From positions 1 through 5,137 of the forward strand of contig CAKMZG010000180.1 of assembly GCA_929200335.1 (NCBI GenBank): DNA of 5,137 bases, given 5' to 3'. The translations under genes were made by a program, and so were the position numbers. The notes below the pieces were generated by a model. It did not search any database. It had not been told where the DNA came from and was given only the letters and a program-made list of their open reading frames with translations. Of the stretch, positions 1 to 4,720 are shown piece after piece. This DNA comes from an uncultured Alphaproteobacteria bacterium. GTDB taxonomy: Bacteria > Pseudomonadota > Alphaproteobacteria > Rhizobiales > Rhizobiaceae. Each line of letters starts with the position of its first letter. The stretch's first letter is position 1.

Positions 1-27
1 TTTCCTCTTTTTTTAAAAATTGCCCAC

Positions 28-54
28 AAAAAAGCCAGCTCGAAAGCTGGCTTT
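28..54 (-). terminator. Rho-independent terminator (leftward)
   Basis: A perfect 10-bp stem (31-40 with 45-54) closes a CGAA tetraloop. Read leftward, the stem runs into six T residues (complement of 28-33), the classic intrinsic terminator layout. Read rightward, only TTT and then mixed sequence follow, so the leftward orientation is favoured. It lies about 230 bp past the stop of the last gene of the leftward operon and could end that operon, or end a short leader RNA started at the promoter candidate near 152-160. Confidence 0.75.
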
Positions 55-146
55 AGATTTGGTATTTGTCGCTCAATTAAATGATGACAAGTATATTTTT
101 TTGGGGATGATTGATCTTCTCATATCTCTACCGCCCCAAATGATTT
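28..146 (-). ncRNA. Possible short structured leader RNA, lambda 6S-like
   Basis: If the candidate promoter at 152-160 is active, a transcript of about 118 nt would run to the terminator at 28-54. It contains a 7-bp pairing (TTTGGGG at 140-134 with CCCCAAA at 106-100), a weak 5-bp pairing (TTGTC at 90-86 with GACAA at 70-66), and then the terminator hairpin. No convincing ORF lies in it. By position it resembles the lambda pR'-to-tR' leader (6S RNA), on which the late antiterminator acts. This rests on a weak promoter and two modest stems. Confidence 0.25.
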
Positions 147-151
147 TCACT

Positions 152-160
152 ATTGTAACA
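152..160 (-). promoter_or_regulatory. Extended -10 promoter candidate (leftward)
   Basis: The minus strand reads TGTTACAAT here, an extended -10 element (TGn plus TACAAT, 5 of 6 to TATAAT). Transcription would start near 145-146. The -35 region 17 bp upstream is TTATAA, only 3 of 6, so activity would rest on the extended -10 element or an activator. It sits in the gap after the last early gene, where lambdoid phages keep their late promoter. That equivalence is inferred from position only. Confidence 0.35.
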
Positions 161-283
161 TATTAACCTTTGATTTATAAGAAAAATAGTGCCAAATTTG
201 TTCTAGTTATTAAATTGATGCTTTTTTAGCAAAAAAAATCACCTATCACATCTCCGGTCTTGCTAATCAACTATACCCTGATC

Positions 284-679
284 TTACGCTGCTTTTTCTA
301 TCTCCTCATATTGCGCTAATATTCTAACTATCGCACTATTAAGCCACCTCTTAAGCTGAGTCTTGCCGTGTTGTATCTCTAATTGCTTTTTACTGACTGC
401 TAGTCCTTTAGCTTCTATGTTAGACAGAGCAACAATACTTCCCTCTCCTGCCTTATCCATGACAAACCAGTTAATCCCAATTCTATGATCTTTAGACAGA
501 TTTTTTATAATAATTTCTTCTAAATCTCTCAGCTCTTGGAGCCGAGCTATCTCCTCCCAACTTTTTTTGGGAACTCCAAATATATTACGACTTGAACACA
601 GCTGAAATAAATCTCCAGCCAGTCCACTTTTCCACATTGCCACTAAATTGCTCTTAATTTGCTCTGCTGGTGTACTCAT
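284..679 (-). CDS. Hypothetical phage protein, 131 aa, last gene of early operon
   Basis: I do not recognise the family. The protein looks soluble: no signal peptide or membrane segment. It begins with a helical stretch (residues 5-30), has a charged helix-prone segment around residues 41-62 (with ELRDLEEIIIKNL), and ends in another basic-to-acidic helix (about 99-130). Two cysteines are absent as pairs, so no zinc site is apparent. The start at 679 is supported by GGAG 7 nt upstream and overlaps the end of the 87-residue gene by 26 bp, so translation is probably coupled. As the last early gene before a noncoding gap with a terminator, it stands where lambda keeps its late antiterminator Q, but I see no sequence similarity to Q and do not assign that role. 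Confidence 0.75.
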   Translation of the reverse strand: MSTPAEQIKSNLVAMWKSGLAGDLFQLCSSRNIFGVPKKSWEEIARLQELRDLEEIIIKNLSKDHRIGINWFVMDKAGEGSIVALSNIEAKGLAVSKKQLEIQHGKTQLKRWLNSAIVRILAQYEEIEKAA

Positions 680-917
680 TAATCTTCTCCAATTGTTGGT
701 TAATTGCTTGGGTTGATATGTCTGCTATTTCTGGATATCCTAGCTCTATTAATATCGCGTCTATATAGTCGTCAAATACAGCACCTGCTAATCTCCGCAT
801 TATCGTTTTCTCATGAAACCCCAGCGTTTCTGCTATCTTTTGCCGTTCTGCTGGAGAGCGTCTCTTAAATATCTCCAGAACTCTATGCGATCTTTTAAGT
901 CTTTTACAAAAAATCAT
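654..917 (-). CDS. Small helix-turn-helix protein, 87 aa
   Basis: The N-terminal 20 residues are strongly basic (KRLKRSHR, then FKRR). Residues 23-42 (AERQKIAETLGFHEKTIMRR) fit a helix-turn-helix with the turn at LGFHEKT, as in Fis-like and Hin-type DNA-binding segments. The rest is acidic and helical. A DNA-binding regulatory role is likely. By size and place it recalls small nin-region HTH proteins such as lambda NinH, but I cannot show homology. The start at 917 has only a weak AAGGA about 10 nt upstream. The preceding broken frame ends 11 nt inside this gene, so its translation may once have been coupled to that reading frame. Confidence 0.72.
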   Translation of the reverse strand: MIFCKRLKRSHRVLEIFKRRSPAERQKIAETLGFHEKTIMRRLAGAVFDDYIDAILIELGYPEIADISTQAINQQLEKINEYTSRAN

Positions 918-1029
918 ATTGTTTTATTCCTTTTTTAAATGTTGCTACCTGTCTTTCTGTTTCTGAGCTCTCTCTTCTAAAAGTTTCAAAATCTTCAGCC
1001 GAAGAGATTAACTAATGCCGTTTCTCCAT
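904..1029 (-). pseudogene. Broken short frame with in-frame TAG, about 41 codons
   Basis: An ATG at 1029-1027 opens a frame reading MEKRH, then TAG at 1014-1012, then 35 sense codons (beginning LISSAEDFETF, ending KGIKQYDFL) and TAA at 906-904. The frame fills the only sizeable gap in this otherwise tightly packed operon, and its stop falls 11 nt inside the next gene, the usual pattern for a real operon member. The composition (charged, no rare runs) looks like protein. Three readings are possible: a small gene with a nonsense mutation (for example CAG to TAG); the lost C-terminus of the 68-residue protein, whose TGA at 997-995 lies in the adjacent frame; or chance. No clear Shine-Dalgarno precedes the ATG. 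Confidence 0.35.
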
Positions 1030-1201
1030 GAATATTTTCTGGTGAATTAATGCCAGCCTGCTTGTCTGTTAACAAACAGGTCTGTGAGCAAATATTCCAT
1101 CTTTTCTGCCTGAATAGATTTGAGTTTCTGTCGTATTTTTTACCGCAAACCTTGCATGGTTTGATTTTTTTGGCGATGTCTGTTTTCCGTACTCTGCCCA
1201 T
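995..1201 (-). CDS. Small putative zinc-binding protein, 68 aa
   Basis: The protein has Cys16-x2-Cys19 followed by Cys38-x3-Cys42, consistent with one structural zinc site (zinc ribbon or treble-clef type). The N-terminus is basic (GRVRKTDIAKKIK), which suggests nucleic acid binding. No enzyme motif is visible. The start is firm: GGAGG lies 7 nt upstream of the ATG, and stop and start overlap as TAATG with the 73-residue gene. The C-terminus may be truncated: an open frame continues in the +1 register across the stop (see 904-1029). It resembles the short Cys-rich nin-region proteins of lambdoid phages in size and place, but the family is not recognised. Confidence 0.72.
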   Translation of the reverse strand: MGRVRKTDIAKKIKPCKVCGKKYDRNSNLFRQKRWNICSQTCLLTDKQAGINSPENIHGETALVNLFG

Positions 1202-1422
1202 TACTTTTCCTCCGACTCCATAAATTTCAAAATGCTCTCCAAATCTTCCTTGCCAAAATAATAAGCCTTCTTTTCTGGCAAAAATACCAAGCCTTTTCTG
1301 GTTGTGTAGATGCTGGCAACTCTTACCGACTCGACATCAGTCTCAACGAATACGACATGCTTCCCTTTAACCGCTGGTCTTTCACATTCCAATGAGGGAT
1401 ATATTGCAATTCCATATTTCAT
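1201..1422 (-). CDS. Hypothetical phage protein, 73 aa
   Basis: The family is not recognised. The sequence alternates short hydrophobic strands and charged turns (KYGIAIYPS, KHVVFVETD, VRVASIYTT, KGLVFLPEKKAYYFG) and ends in an acidic helix (EDLESILKFMESEEK), so a small beta-rich fold with a C-terminal helix is likely. There is no membrane segment or cysteine pair. The ATG lies one base after the stop of the helicase-loader gene. Its ribosome site, GGAGG 9 nt upstream, lies inside the end of that gene, so the two are almost certainly co-translated. The place directly after a replication module suggests an accessory early function, but nothing in the sequence names one. Confidence 0.75.
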   Translation of the reverse strand: MKYGIAIYPSLECERPAVKGKHVVFVETDVESVRVASIYTTRKGLVFLPEKKAYYFGKEDLESILKFMESEEK

Positions 1423-1423
1423 T

Positions 1424-2257
1424 TTATTGAGCCTCCAGATCTAAATTTTCAAACTGCACTCTGTAGCTACTCTCCGTGAATACCAGCTTATTAGACCTCT
1501 CTTTCAAGCGCTCCCATGTCGGTTCGCCTAATCGGTTTCTCAGTTGCTCGGTTGGAACATTGCCAATTAGCACTATTGGCTTCTCGTTTGAATACCTTTT
1601 GTTGACGATAGTGAAAACCTGTTTTAACTCATTATTTGCATCGTGCGTTTCCGGATTTTTAAGCTTGTCGATCTCATCAATTATCAACAAATCAGGTGAG
1701 GCAAAGTCATGGATTGCCTCAAGCTCTGTCTTATTGCTCTTGTTCGAATATGTCGCCCGAATTGACAACATGATGTCCTCAGCCGTGACATACTTGACAG
1801 TCTTCCTGTTCTTGATAGCTTCATGCGCGATAGCCATTGCGATATGCGTTTTTCCTGTGCCACTCAAGCCGACTAAAATTAAGTTACTTCCCCTATGATT
1901 GCCCTCGTTCACATACTGCGAATATCGTTTTGCTTTTTTTAATTTCGAGTCTAAGCTTTCAATTCGCTCATCCTCTCCAACCTTGTTCTTTCTGGTTGGG
2001 CTAAAGTTGGCAAAGGTTGCTGCTCTATACTTCTCTGGAATCCCTGAGCGCTCTTGCTGAATAGCTACTCTCCTAGCCATCGCCTCATCTCGCTCTGCTT
2101 TGTCGCGCTCCAGTTTCAAGCACGCCTGACAGCCTGACCACCTGTTTTCCGCAACGCTGAACATGGCCTCATAGTCGCCATGAGTCGGGCAATTTCTGGT
2201 CTTAACCGCTCTGTCTTCCAAGTCTTCGCCTATGAGTTTTAAATTAGTCGATGTCAT
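1424..2257 (-). CDS. dnaC: DnaC-like helicase loader (AAA+ ATPase), 277 aa
   Basis: It probably brings host DnaB helicase to the phage origin, the job done by lambda P or host DnaC. Residues 23-46 hold a likely zinc site (Cys23, His26, Cys43, Cys46) followed by a charged helix. The AAA+ core shows Walker A at 130-137 (GLSGTGKT, Lys136, Thr137), Walker B at 190-195 (LLIIDE), sensor I Asn233 (LIGNVP), and the DnaC/IstB-type box RLGEPTWERLKER at 242-254, where Arg250 is the probable arginine finger. Length is slightly above E. coli DnaC (about 245) because of the N-terminal zinc part. The start at 2257 has GGAGG 9 nt upstream, and the gene overlaps the O-like gene by 14 bp, the usual initiator-loader pairing. 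IstB, the transposon helper, is the main alternative; the initiator next door argues against it. Confidence 0.93.
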   Translation of the reverse strand: MTSTNLKLIGEDLEDRAVKTRNCPTHGDYEAMFSVAENRWSGCQACLKLERDKAERDEAMARRVAIQQERSGIPEKYRAATFANFSPTRKNKVGEDERIESLDSKLKKAKRYSQYVNEGNHRGSNLILVGLSGTGKTHIAMAIAHEAIKNRKTVKYVTAEDIMLSIRATYSNKSNKTELEAIHDFASPDLLIIDEIDKLKNPETHDANNELKQVFTIVNKRYSNEKPIVLIGNVPTEQLRNRLGEPTWERLKERSNKLVFTESSYRVQFENLDLEAQ

Positions 2258-3047
2258 TTAGAAATGCCTCCGCGCTCTGAAAGTGTCCGTTGTGTTGGGT
2301 TTTTGGCCTTGCAGTTTTATCTATCCATGACCAATCGAAACCCTGCCATTGTCTTGCCTCCATTGTCTCTACTGCCTCATGTATTCGATCTGGCTTTTCT
2401 GCTAGCCTTTTTAAAATTGGCTGCAAAGCTTTCTCTGAGAAAATCTGTTTTTTAATTGTTTTTCGATGTTCAAAAATTCTCACAACTATTTCGGGTTGAA
2501 TTGCTGGTGGGATTTCTGTTTTTTTAACAATCTGAATCTGCTGATCTGTTAGCCCCATATATATATCTTCTAGGTTTACTTCTAGGTTATTTATAGGTTC
2601 GGGTACCGTTTTTGGTACTGGGGGTGTGCCGTTTTTGGTACAGGTAGGGGTACCGTTTTTGGCACCGATATTACTTTCGGGACTGGTGCCACTTTTGGTA
2701 CTAGTAGTAGTGCCATATTTGGTACTGGTTGTAGGCACAACATCACTCTTTATACCTGACCCATTTTTAGCACTGATTTTGACTTCTAAATGAAGCTTAT
2801 ATTTCGTTCTGGCACCGAACGTTTTTGTTGCTGATACCACATTACACTCCTCTAAACTTTGAATGGCAGACATGACGGTCTTTTTATTCAGACCCGTGTA
2901 CTCACAGATATAAGCAATAGATGGATCACATCGGCCAGTATGCTTATTGAGACAATTAGCAAGCTCAGCCAAAACTTGACGATGTGACGCCTTAAGCTTT
3001 AACACTCTGCTAAGTTCTCTAGCCGAAAAAATAGCCTCTGCACTCAC
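2244..3047 (-). CDS. Phage replication initiator, lambda O-like, 267 aa
   Basis: This protein should bind the phage origin and recruit the helicase loader encoded next. Residues 17-88 form a winged helix-turn-helix (with CEYTGLNKKTVMSAIQSLEE as the HTH helices). Residues 92-152 are a low-complexity Thr/Gly/Pro/Lys linker with TKNGT-like repeats, which is where the DNA iterons lie. The C-terminal part (about 165-245) is helical and ends in a QWQGFDWSWI motif common in phage replication proteins of the O/DnaT-like group. The start is GTG at 3047-3045, chosen because TAGGAG lies 7 nt upstream and the wHTH follows directly. It overlaps the loader gene by 14 bp. As in lambda, the initiator gene appears to contain its own origin. 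Confidence 0.88.
   Translation of the reverse strand: MSAEAIFSARELSRVLKLKASHRQVLAELANCLNKHTGRCDPSIAYICEYTGLNKKTVMSAIQSLEECNVVSATKTFGARTKYKLHLEVKISAKNGSGIKSDVVPTTSTKYGTTTSTKSGTSPESNIGAKNGTPTCTKNGTPPVPKTVPEPINNLEVNLEDIYMGLTDQQIQIVKKTEIPPAIQPEIVVRIFEHRKTIKKQIFSEKALQPILKRLAEKPDRIHEAVETMEARQWQGFDWSWIDKTARPKTQHNGHFQSAEAFLNDID
2556..2602. other. AT-rich tract with direct repeats, probable DNA-unwinding element
   Basis: Directly beside the iterons, on the 3' side within the initiator gene, the sequence becomes AT-rich (a run of ATATATAT at about 2557-2566). It carries tandem CTTCTAGGTT units at 2567 and 2579, exactly 12 bp apart, with a weaker third (TATAGGTT) one further turn away. Iterons followed by an AT-rich repeated tract is the layout of lambda ori and, in principle, of bacterial 13-mer unwinding elements. 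At protein level the repeat reads NLEV then NLED, so it could be peptide-driven. Confidence 0.5.
2603..2773. repeat. Iterons of a probable phage origin inside the O-like gene
   Basis: Five clear copies of a 16-bp partly palindromic unit, consensus GTRCCGTTTTTGGTAC on the plus strand, start at 2603, 2626, 2650, 2686 and 2710. Degenerate copies start at 2668 and 2758, perhaps also 2740. Spacings are 23, 24, 18+18 and 24 bp. Ends GTACC/GGTAC are inverted, so each unit can bind a dimer. Four copies encode TKNGT-like peptides, but the copy at 2603 is shifted by one base and encodes VPKTV, so the DNA itself is conserved. This matches the lambda ori design: iterons in the middle of gene O beside an AT-rich tract. 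Confidence 0.75.
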
Positions 3048-3133
3048 TAGATAACTCCTATCGCTACTTTGTCGAATTTGCTGAAAATGATAATGTTCTG
3101 GTCTCTCGACACGGGTATTTTTTTATTGCACAC
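3047..3133 (-). CDS. Possible 28-codon leader ORF before the initiator gene
   Basis: A GTG at 3133-3131 opens 28 codons (beginning MCNKKIPVSRDQ) that end in TAG overlapping the GTG of the initiator gene as TAGTG. An AAGG lies 9 nt upstream of the start. Position and overlap suggest a short co-translated peptide, but the initiator has its own strong TAGGAG site and needs no help. The slot is where lambda has cII, yet this ORF is far too short for CII. It may be chance. Confidence 0.2.
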   Translation of the reverse strand: MCNKKIPVSRDQNIIIFSKFDKVAIGVI

Positions 3134-3166
3134 TTTGACCTACCTTAGCGTTATCAGATTGATTAA

Positions 3167-3367
3167 TTAGGAAACGTTAACTTGAATGGCACGACTTGTT
3201 TTTTTCGCCTTGAGCTGCGAAGTCTTAGATTTGATCTCGTATGCTCTTAGCTCAGGAATTTCCCTCTCATCCCACTGATAAATTGCAGCAGAAGAAATCT
3301 CCAGAAAATTAGCTAACTGATGAGGGTTCGCCACCCCAGCAGCCTTGATTGCCTCATTGAGCGTCAT
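3167..3367 (-). CDS. cro: Cro-like transcriptional repressor, 66 aa
   Basis: This is the lytic-side regulator of the switch, expected to bind the three operators just upstream and shut off the repressor gene. Residues about 15-34 (NPHQLANFLEISSAAIYQW) make the helix-turn-helix, and IPELRAYEIKSKT follows, the segment typical of Cro/DicC-type proteins in which the helix after the HTH is followed by IPxxRAYEI. The C-terminus is basic. The start is ATG at 3367-3365, with AGAGG 7 nt upstream. An in-frame ATG at 3409 is unlikely because it lies upstream of the probable transcription start. It is divergent from the repressor gene and is the first gene of the leftward early operon. Confidence 0.88.
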   Translation of the reverse strand: MTLNEAIKAAGVANPHQLANFLEISSAAIYQWDEREIPELRAYEIKSKTSQLKAKKTSRAIQVNVS

Positions 3368-3383
3368 TTTTTTGCCTCTTAAA

Positions 3384-3401
3384 CTATAAGTATTCTTATA
3401 G
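3384..3401. promoter_or_regulatory. Operator O1 of the lysogeny switch
   Basis: CTATAAG-TATT-CTTATAG is a perfect 7-bp inverted repeat around 4 bp, the best of three related sites. Its core TATAAGn4CTTATA is at 3385-3400. It covers the probable -10 end and start site of the leftward (cro) promoter, so a bound repressor would block that promoter. Confidence 0.8.
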
Positions 3402-3428
3402 AATAACATTGTAAGAAAACTTTTGCAA
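3400..3428 (-). promoter_or_regulatory. Leftward early promoter (pR equivalent)
   Basis: On the minus strand TTGCAA (3428-3423) and TATTCT (3405-3400) are separated by 17 bp, each 4 of 6 to consensus. Start would be near 3393, giving a leader of about 26 nt before cro with its AGAGG site. O1 and O2 overlap it, which fits repression in the lysogen. Confidence 0.55.
3410..3425. promoter_or_regulatory. Operator O2 of the lysogeny switch
   Basis: TGTAAG-AAAA-CTTTTG is the weakest match to TRTAAGn4CTTAYA, with one good half-site. Its centre is exactly 25 bp from both O1 and O3. It overlaps the -35 and spacer of the leftward promoter and lies upstream of the rightward -10, the position from which lambda CI at OR2 represses one promoter and contacts polymerase at the other. 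Confidence 0.68.
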
Positions 3429-3431
3429 TAA

Positions 3432-3440
3432 TGCTATAAG
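3432..3440 (+). promoter_or_regulatory. Rightward repressor-maintenance promoter (pRM equivalent)
   Basis: TGCTATAAG is an extended -10 (TGn plus TATAAG, 5 of 6). No good -35 lies 17 bp upstream. Start would fall at about 3447-3450, at or within a few bases of the repressor ATG, so the message would be leaderless or nearly so. O3 overlaps the element. Confidence 0.5.
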
Positions 3441-3450
3441 ATAACTTACA
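3435..3450. promoter_or_regulatory. Operator O3 of the lysogeny switch
   Basis: TATAAG-ATAA-CTTACA matches the consensus well. It covers the extended -10 of the rightward promoter and reaches the first base of the repressor ATG, so binding here by Cro or excess repressor would stop repressor synthesis, as at lambda OR3. Confidence 0.75.
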
Positions 3451-4103
3451 TGCATATTTCAGAATCAATTAAAAAATACAGAAAAATTAAAGAGCTCACT
3501 CAGAAAGAGCTTGCTAAGTTAGCTGGTGTATCCTCTACGAGCATAGCAATGTGGGAGCGCAGAGAAACAGAGCCAAAAATAGGCAATGTTGAAGCGCTAG
3601 CTAAAGCGCTTTCAATTACAATAGAAGCGCTAACCTCAGGGAACCAAGAGGCGCCAAATGAGCAACCAAGAGTGGTTGACTTAACAGATACTAGCCAATT
3701 TTACCCAATACAGCGTGTCACATACAAAGCAAGTGCTGGGGTAACAGGCTATGCCGTGGAGTCCTCTGACAGAAATTTACCCCCAATATATTTCCCTAAG
3801 TCGTTTTACGATAAAAGAAATTTGAAGCCAAAAGACCTTGAAACTATAAGAGTTTCAGGTGATTCAATGGAGCCTTCTCTTTATGATGATGACTGGGTTA
3901 TCATTAACAAAAAATCTCGCAAGCCACAAGATGAAACTGTTTTTGTTTTAAATTATGAAGGGGAAATTGTTGTCAAAAGGCTAGTAAAACAGGGCTCTGA
4001 CTGGATCGCCACATCGGATAATAGAAAGTACAGAGACAAGGTTCTAACAGAAAATTGCAAGATCATTGGTGAAGTTATTCATAAGCAATCAGAGAGAATA
4101 TAA
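3450..4103 (+). CDS. cI: CI-like prophage repressor with S24 autocleavage domain, 217 aa
   Basis: It keeps the prophage silent by binding the operators beside its gene and is inactivated by RecA-stimulated self-cleavage after DNA damage. Residues 5-60 form an XRE/CI-type helix-turn-helix (ELTQKELAKLAGVSSTSIAMWERRETEPK). A linker follows, then a LexA/CI S24 domain: the probable cleavage bond Ala96-Gly97 (in KASAGVTG), the nucleophile Ser139 in SGDSMEPSL, and the general base Lys176 in IVVKRL. All key residues are present, so the protein should be SOS-inducible. Length is typical (CI is 237, P22 C2 216). ATG at 3450 has no ribosome site, but the protein starts correctly for the HTH and a leaderless message is likely. 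Confidence 0.93.
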   Translation: MHISESIKKYRKIKELTQKELAKLAGVSSTSIAMWERRETEPKIGNVEALAKALSITIEALTSGNQEAPNEQPRVVDLTDTSQFYPIQRVTYKASAGVTGYAVESSDRNLPPIYFPKSFYDKRNLKPKDLETIRVSGDSMEPSLYDDDWVIINKKSRKPQDETVFVLNYEGEIVVKRLVKQGSDWIATSDNRKYRDKVLTENCKIIGEVIHKQSERI

Positions 4104-4105
4104 TT

Positions 4106-4128
4106 GAGCTTATCAGACCGATAAGCTC
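4106..4128. other. Perfect 9-bp hairpin after the repressor gene
   Basis: GAGCTTATC-AGACC-GATAAGCTC begins 2 bp after the repressor stop. Neither strand has a run of T after it, so it is not a canonical intrinsic terminator. It could stabilise the 3' end of the repressor message, pause polymerase between the converging transcripts, or be a protein site. Confidence 0.5.
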
Positions 4129-4141
4129 GATAGAAGGATAT

Positions 4142-4213
4142 TTGATAGCTAGATATCAAGGCAATGAAGTGATTGTAACGCCAGCAAGTGAATTGCCTGA
4201 TCCTGAAGGATAG
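4142..4213 (+). CDS. Possible 23-residue peptide downstream of the repressor
   Basis: A TTG at 4142-4144 with AGAAGG just upstream (spacing about 4 nt, short) opens 23 codons ending at TAG. The peptide includes IARYQGNEVIVTPASELPD, with a composition like real protein and not like random AT-rich sequence. The frame is open further upstream with only non-canonical starts. It could be a small cotranscribed gene or the remnant tail of a lost one. A TTGATA/TATCAA inverted repeat lies over its start. Confidence 0.22.
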   Translation: MIARYQGNEVIVTPASELPDPEG

Positions 4214-4276
4214 ATGGTCTTAAAAATCTTTTTGTGCTAGCTAATCAGCTCTTAAATAGTAATATCGCGCAGCAAA

Positions 4277-4720
4277 TTATTTTCTATCTGAGTTATTCAT
4301 TTTATATAGAAATGAAGAAACCAATCCTACAAGAGTGCCTCCACCAAGCACTGCCGCAGCCCACTGTTGCTCCTTATAGATTGCAAAGGAGGTTACTAGC
4401 AAGCCACATATTCCTATAATCAAGCCAAACACCTGCCCTCTTTTCTCTTGCTTTAAGATTTCTGGCACAATAAGTGACTCTATGTGATGCCGATGCTTTC
4501 TCACTTCATCAGCACCTTGTAACACTTGGGCGGTAGCGCCTGGCGCTAGTTTTTCATACTGCTCTAATATATATGGTGGAGGTATAGGACCCTCCCATGA
4601 CTGCGAAATTTTCGCATACTGCAAAGATGAGTTCGGCAACGAATCTGACGCATTGTGCGAAAGTGTCTCTGCAGATTTATTGAGCGTTTGATTGCTCTTG
4701 CTGTTTCTCTTTTTTGCCAT
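4277..4720 (-). CDS. DUF2335 family predicted membrane protein, 147 aa
   Basis: The sequence fits DUF2335, a family of small phage- and prophage-encoded membrane proteins without a proven function. A polar Ser/Asn/Lys-rich N-terminus (1-40) is followed by the family motif GPIPPPYILEQYEKLAPGA (44-62), a charged helix with RKHRHHIESLI (74-84), and two membrane spans at about 96-115 and 120-138, the second with the LGGGTLVGLVSSFLY signature. Both ends of the helical hairpin should face the cytoplasm. The start at 4720 has no clear ribosome site and overlaps the 72-residue gene by 44 bp, so it probably depends on translation of that gene. It converges with the repressor gene. A lysogenic-conversion or superinfection role is conceivable but not shown. 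Confidence 0.85.
   Translation of the reverse strand: MAKKRNSKSNQTLNKSAETLSHNASDSLPNSSLQYAKISQSWEGPIPPPYILEQYEKLAPGATAQVLQGADEVRKHRHHIESLIVPEILKQEKRGQVFGLIIGICGLLVTSFAIYKEQQWAAAVLGGGTLVGLVSSFLYKMNNSDRK

Noticed and set aside
995..1010. Programmed +1 frameshift at the TGA of the 68-residue gene
   Set aside because: The GGC-TGA context is not slippery in the way of prfB CTT-TGA, and no stimulatory Shine-Dalgarno is placed before it; mutation is the simpler reading.
1476..1898. 140-codon rightward ORF
   Set aside because: It is the antisense of the helicase-loader gene, whose Walker A, Walker B and sensor motifs are read from the other strand; its Ser/Leu-rich composition is typical of a shadow frame.
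2264..2499. Two overlapping rightward ORFs of 63 and 69 codons
   Set aside because: They lie antisense to the C-terminus of the initiator gene, overlap each other in different frames, and lack a ribosome site.
3368..3409. N-terminal extension of the Cro-like protein from the ATG at 3409
   Set aside because: That ATG is upstream of the probable transcription start near 3393 and inside the operator region; the ATG at 3367 has AGAGG and gives a Cro of normal length.
4106..4128. Intrinsic terminator of the repressor gene
   Set aside because: The stem is perfect but no U-run follows on either strand, so it is reported only as a hairpin.
4234..4419. 61-codon rightward ORF
   Set aside because: It is antisense to the membrane spans of the DUF2335 protein and has no Shine-Dalgarno or known motif.
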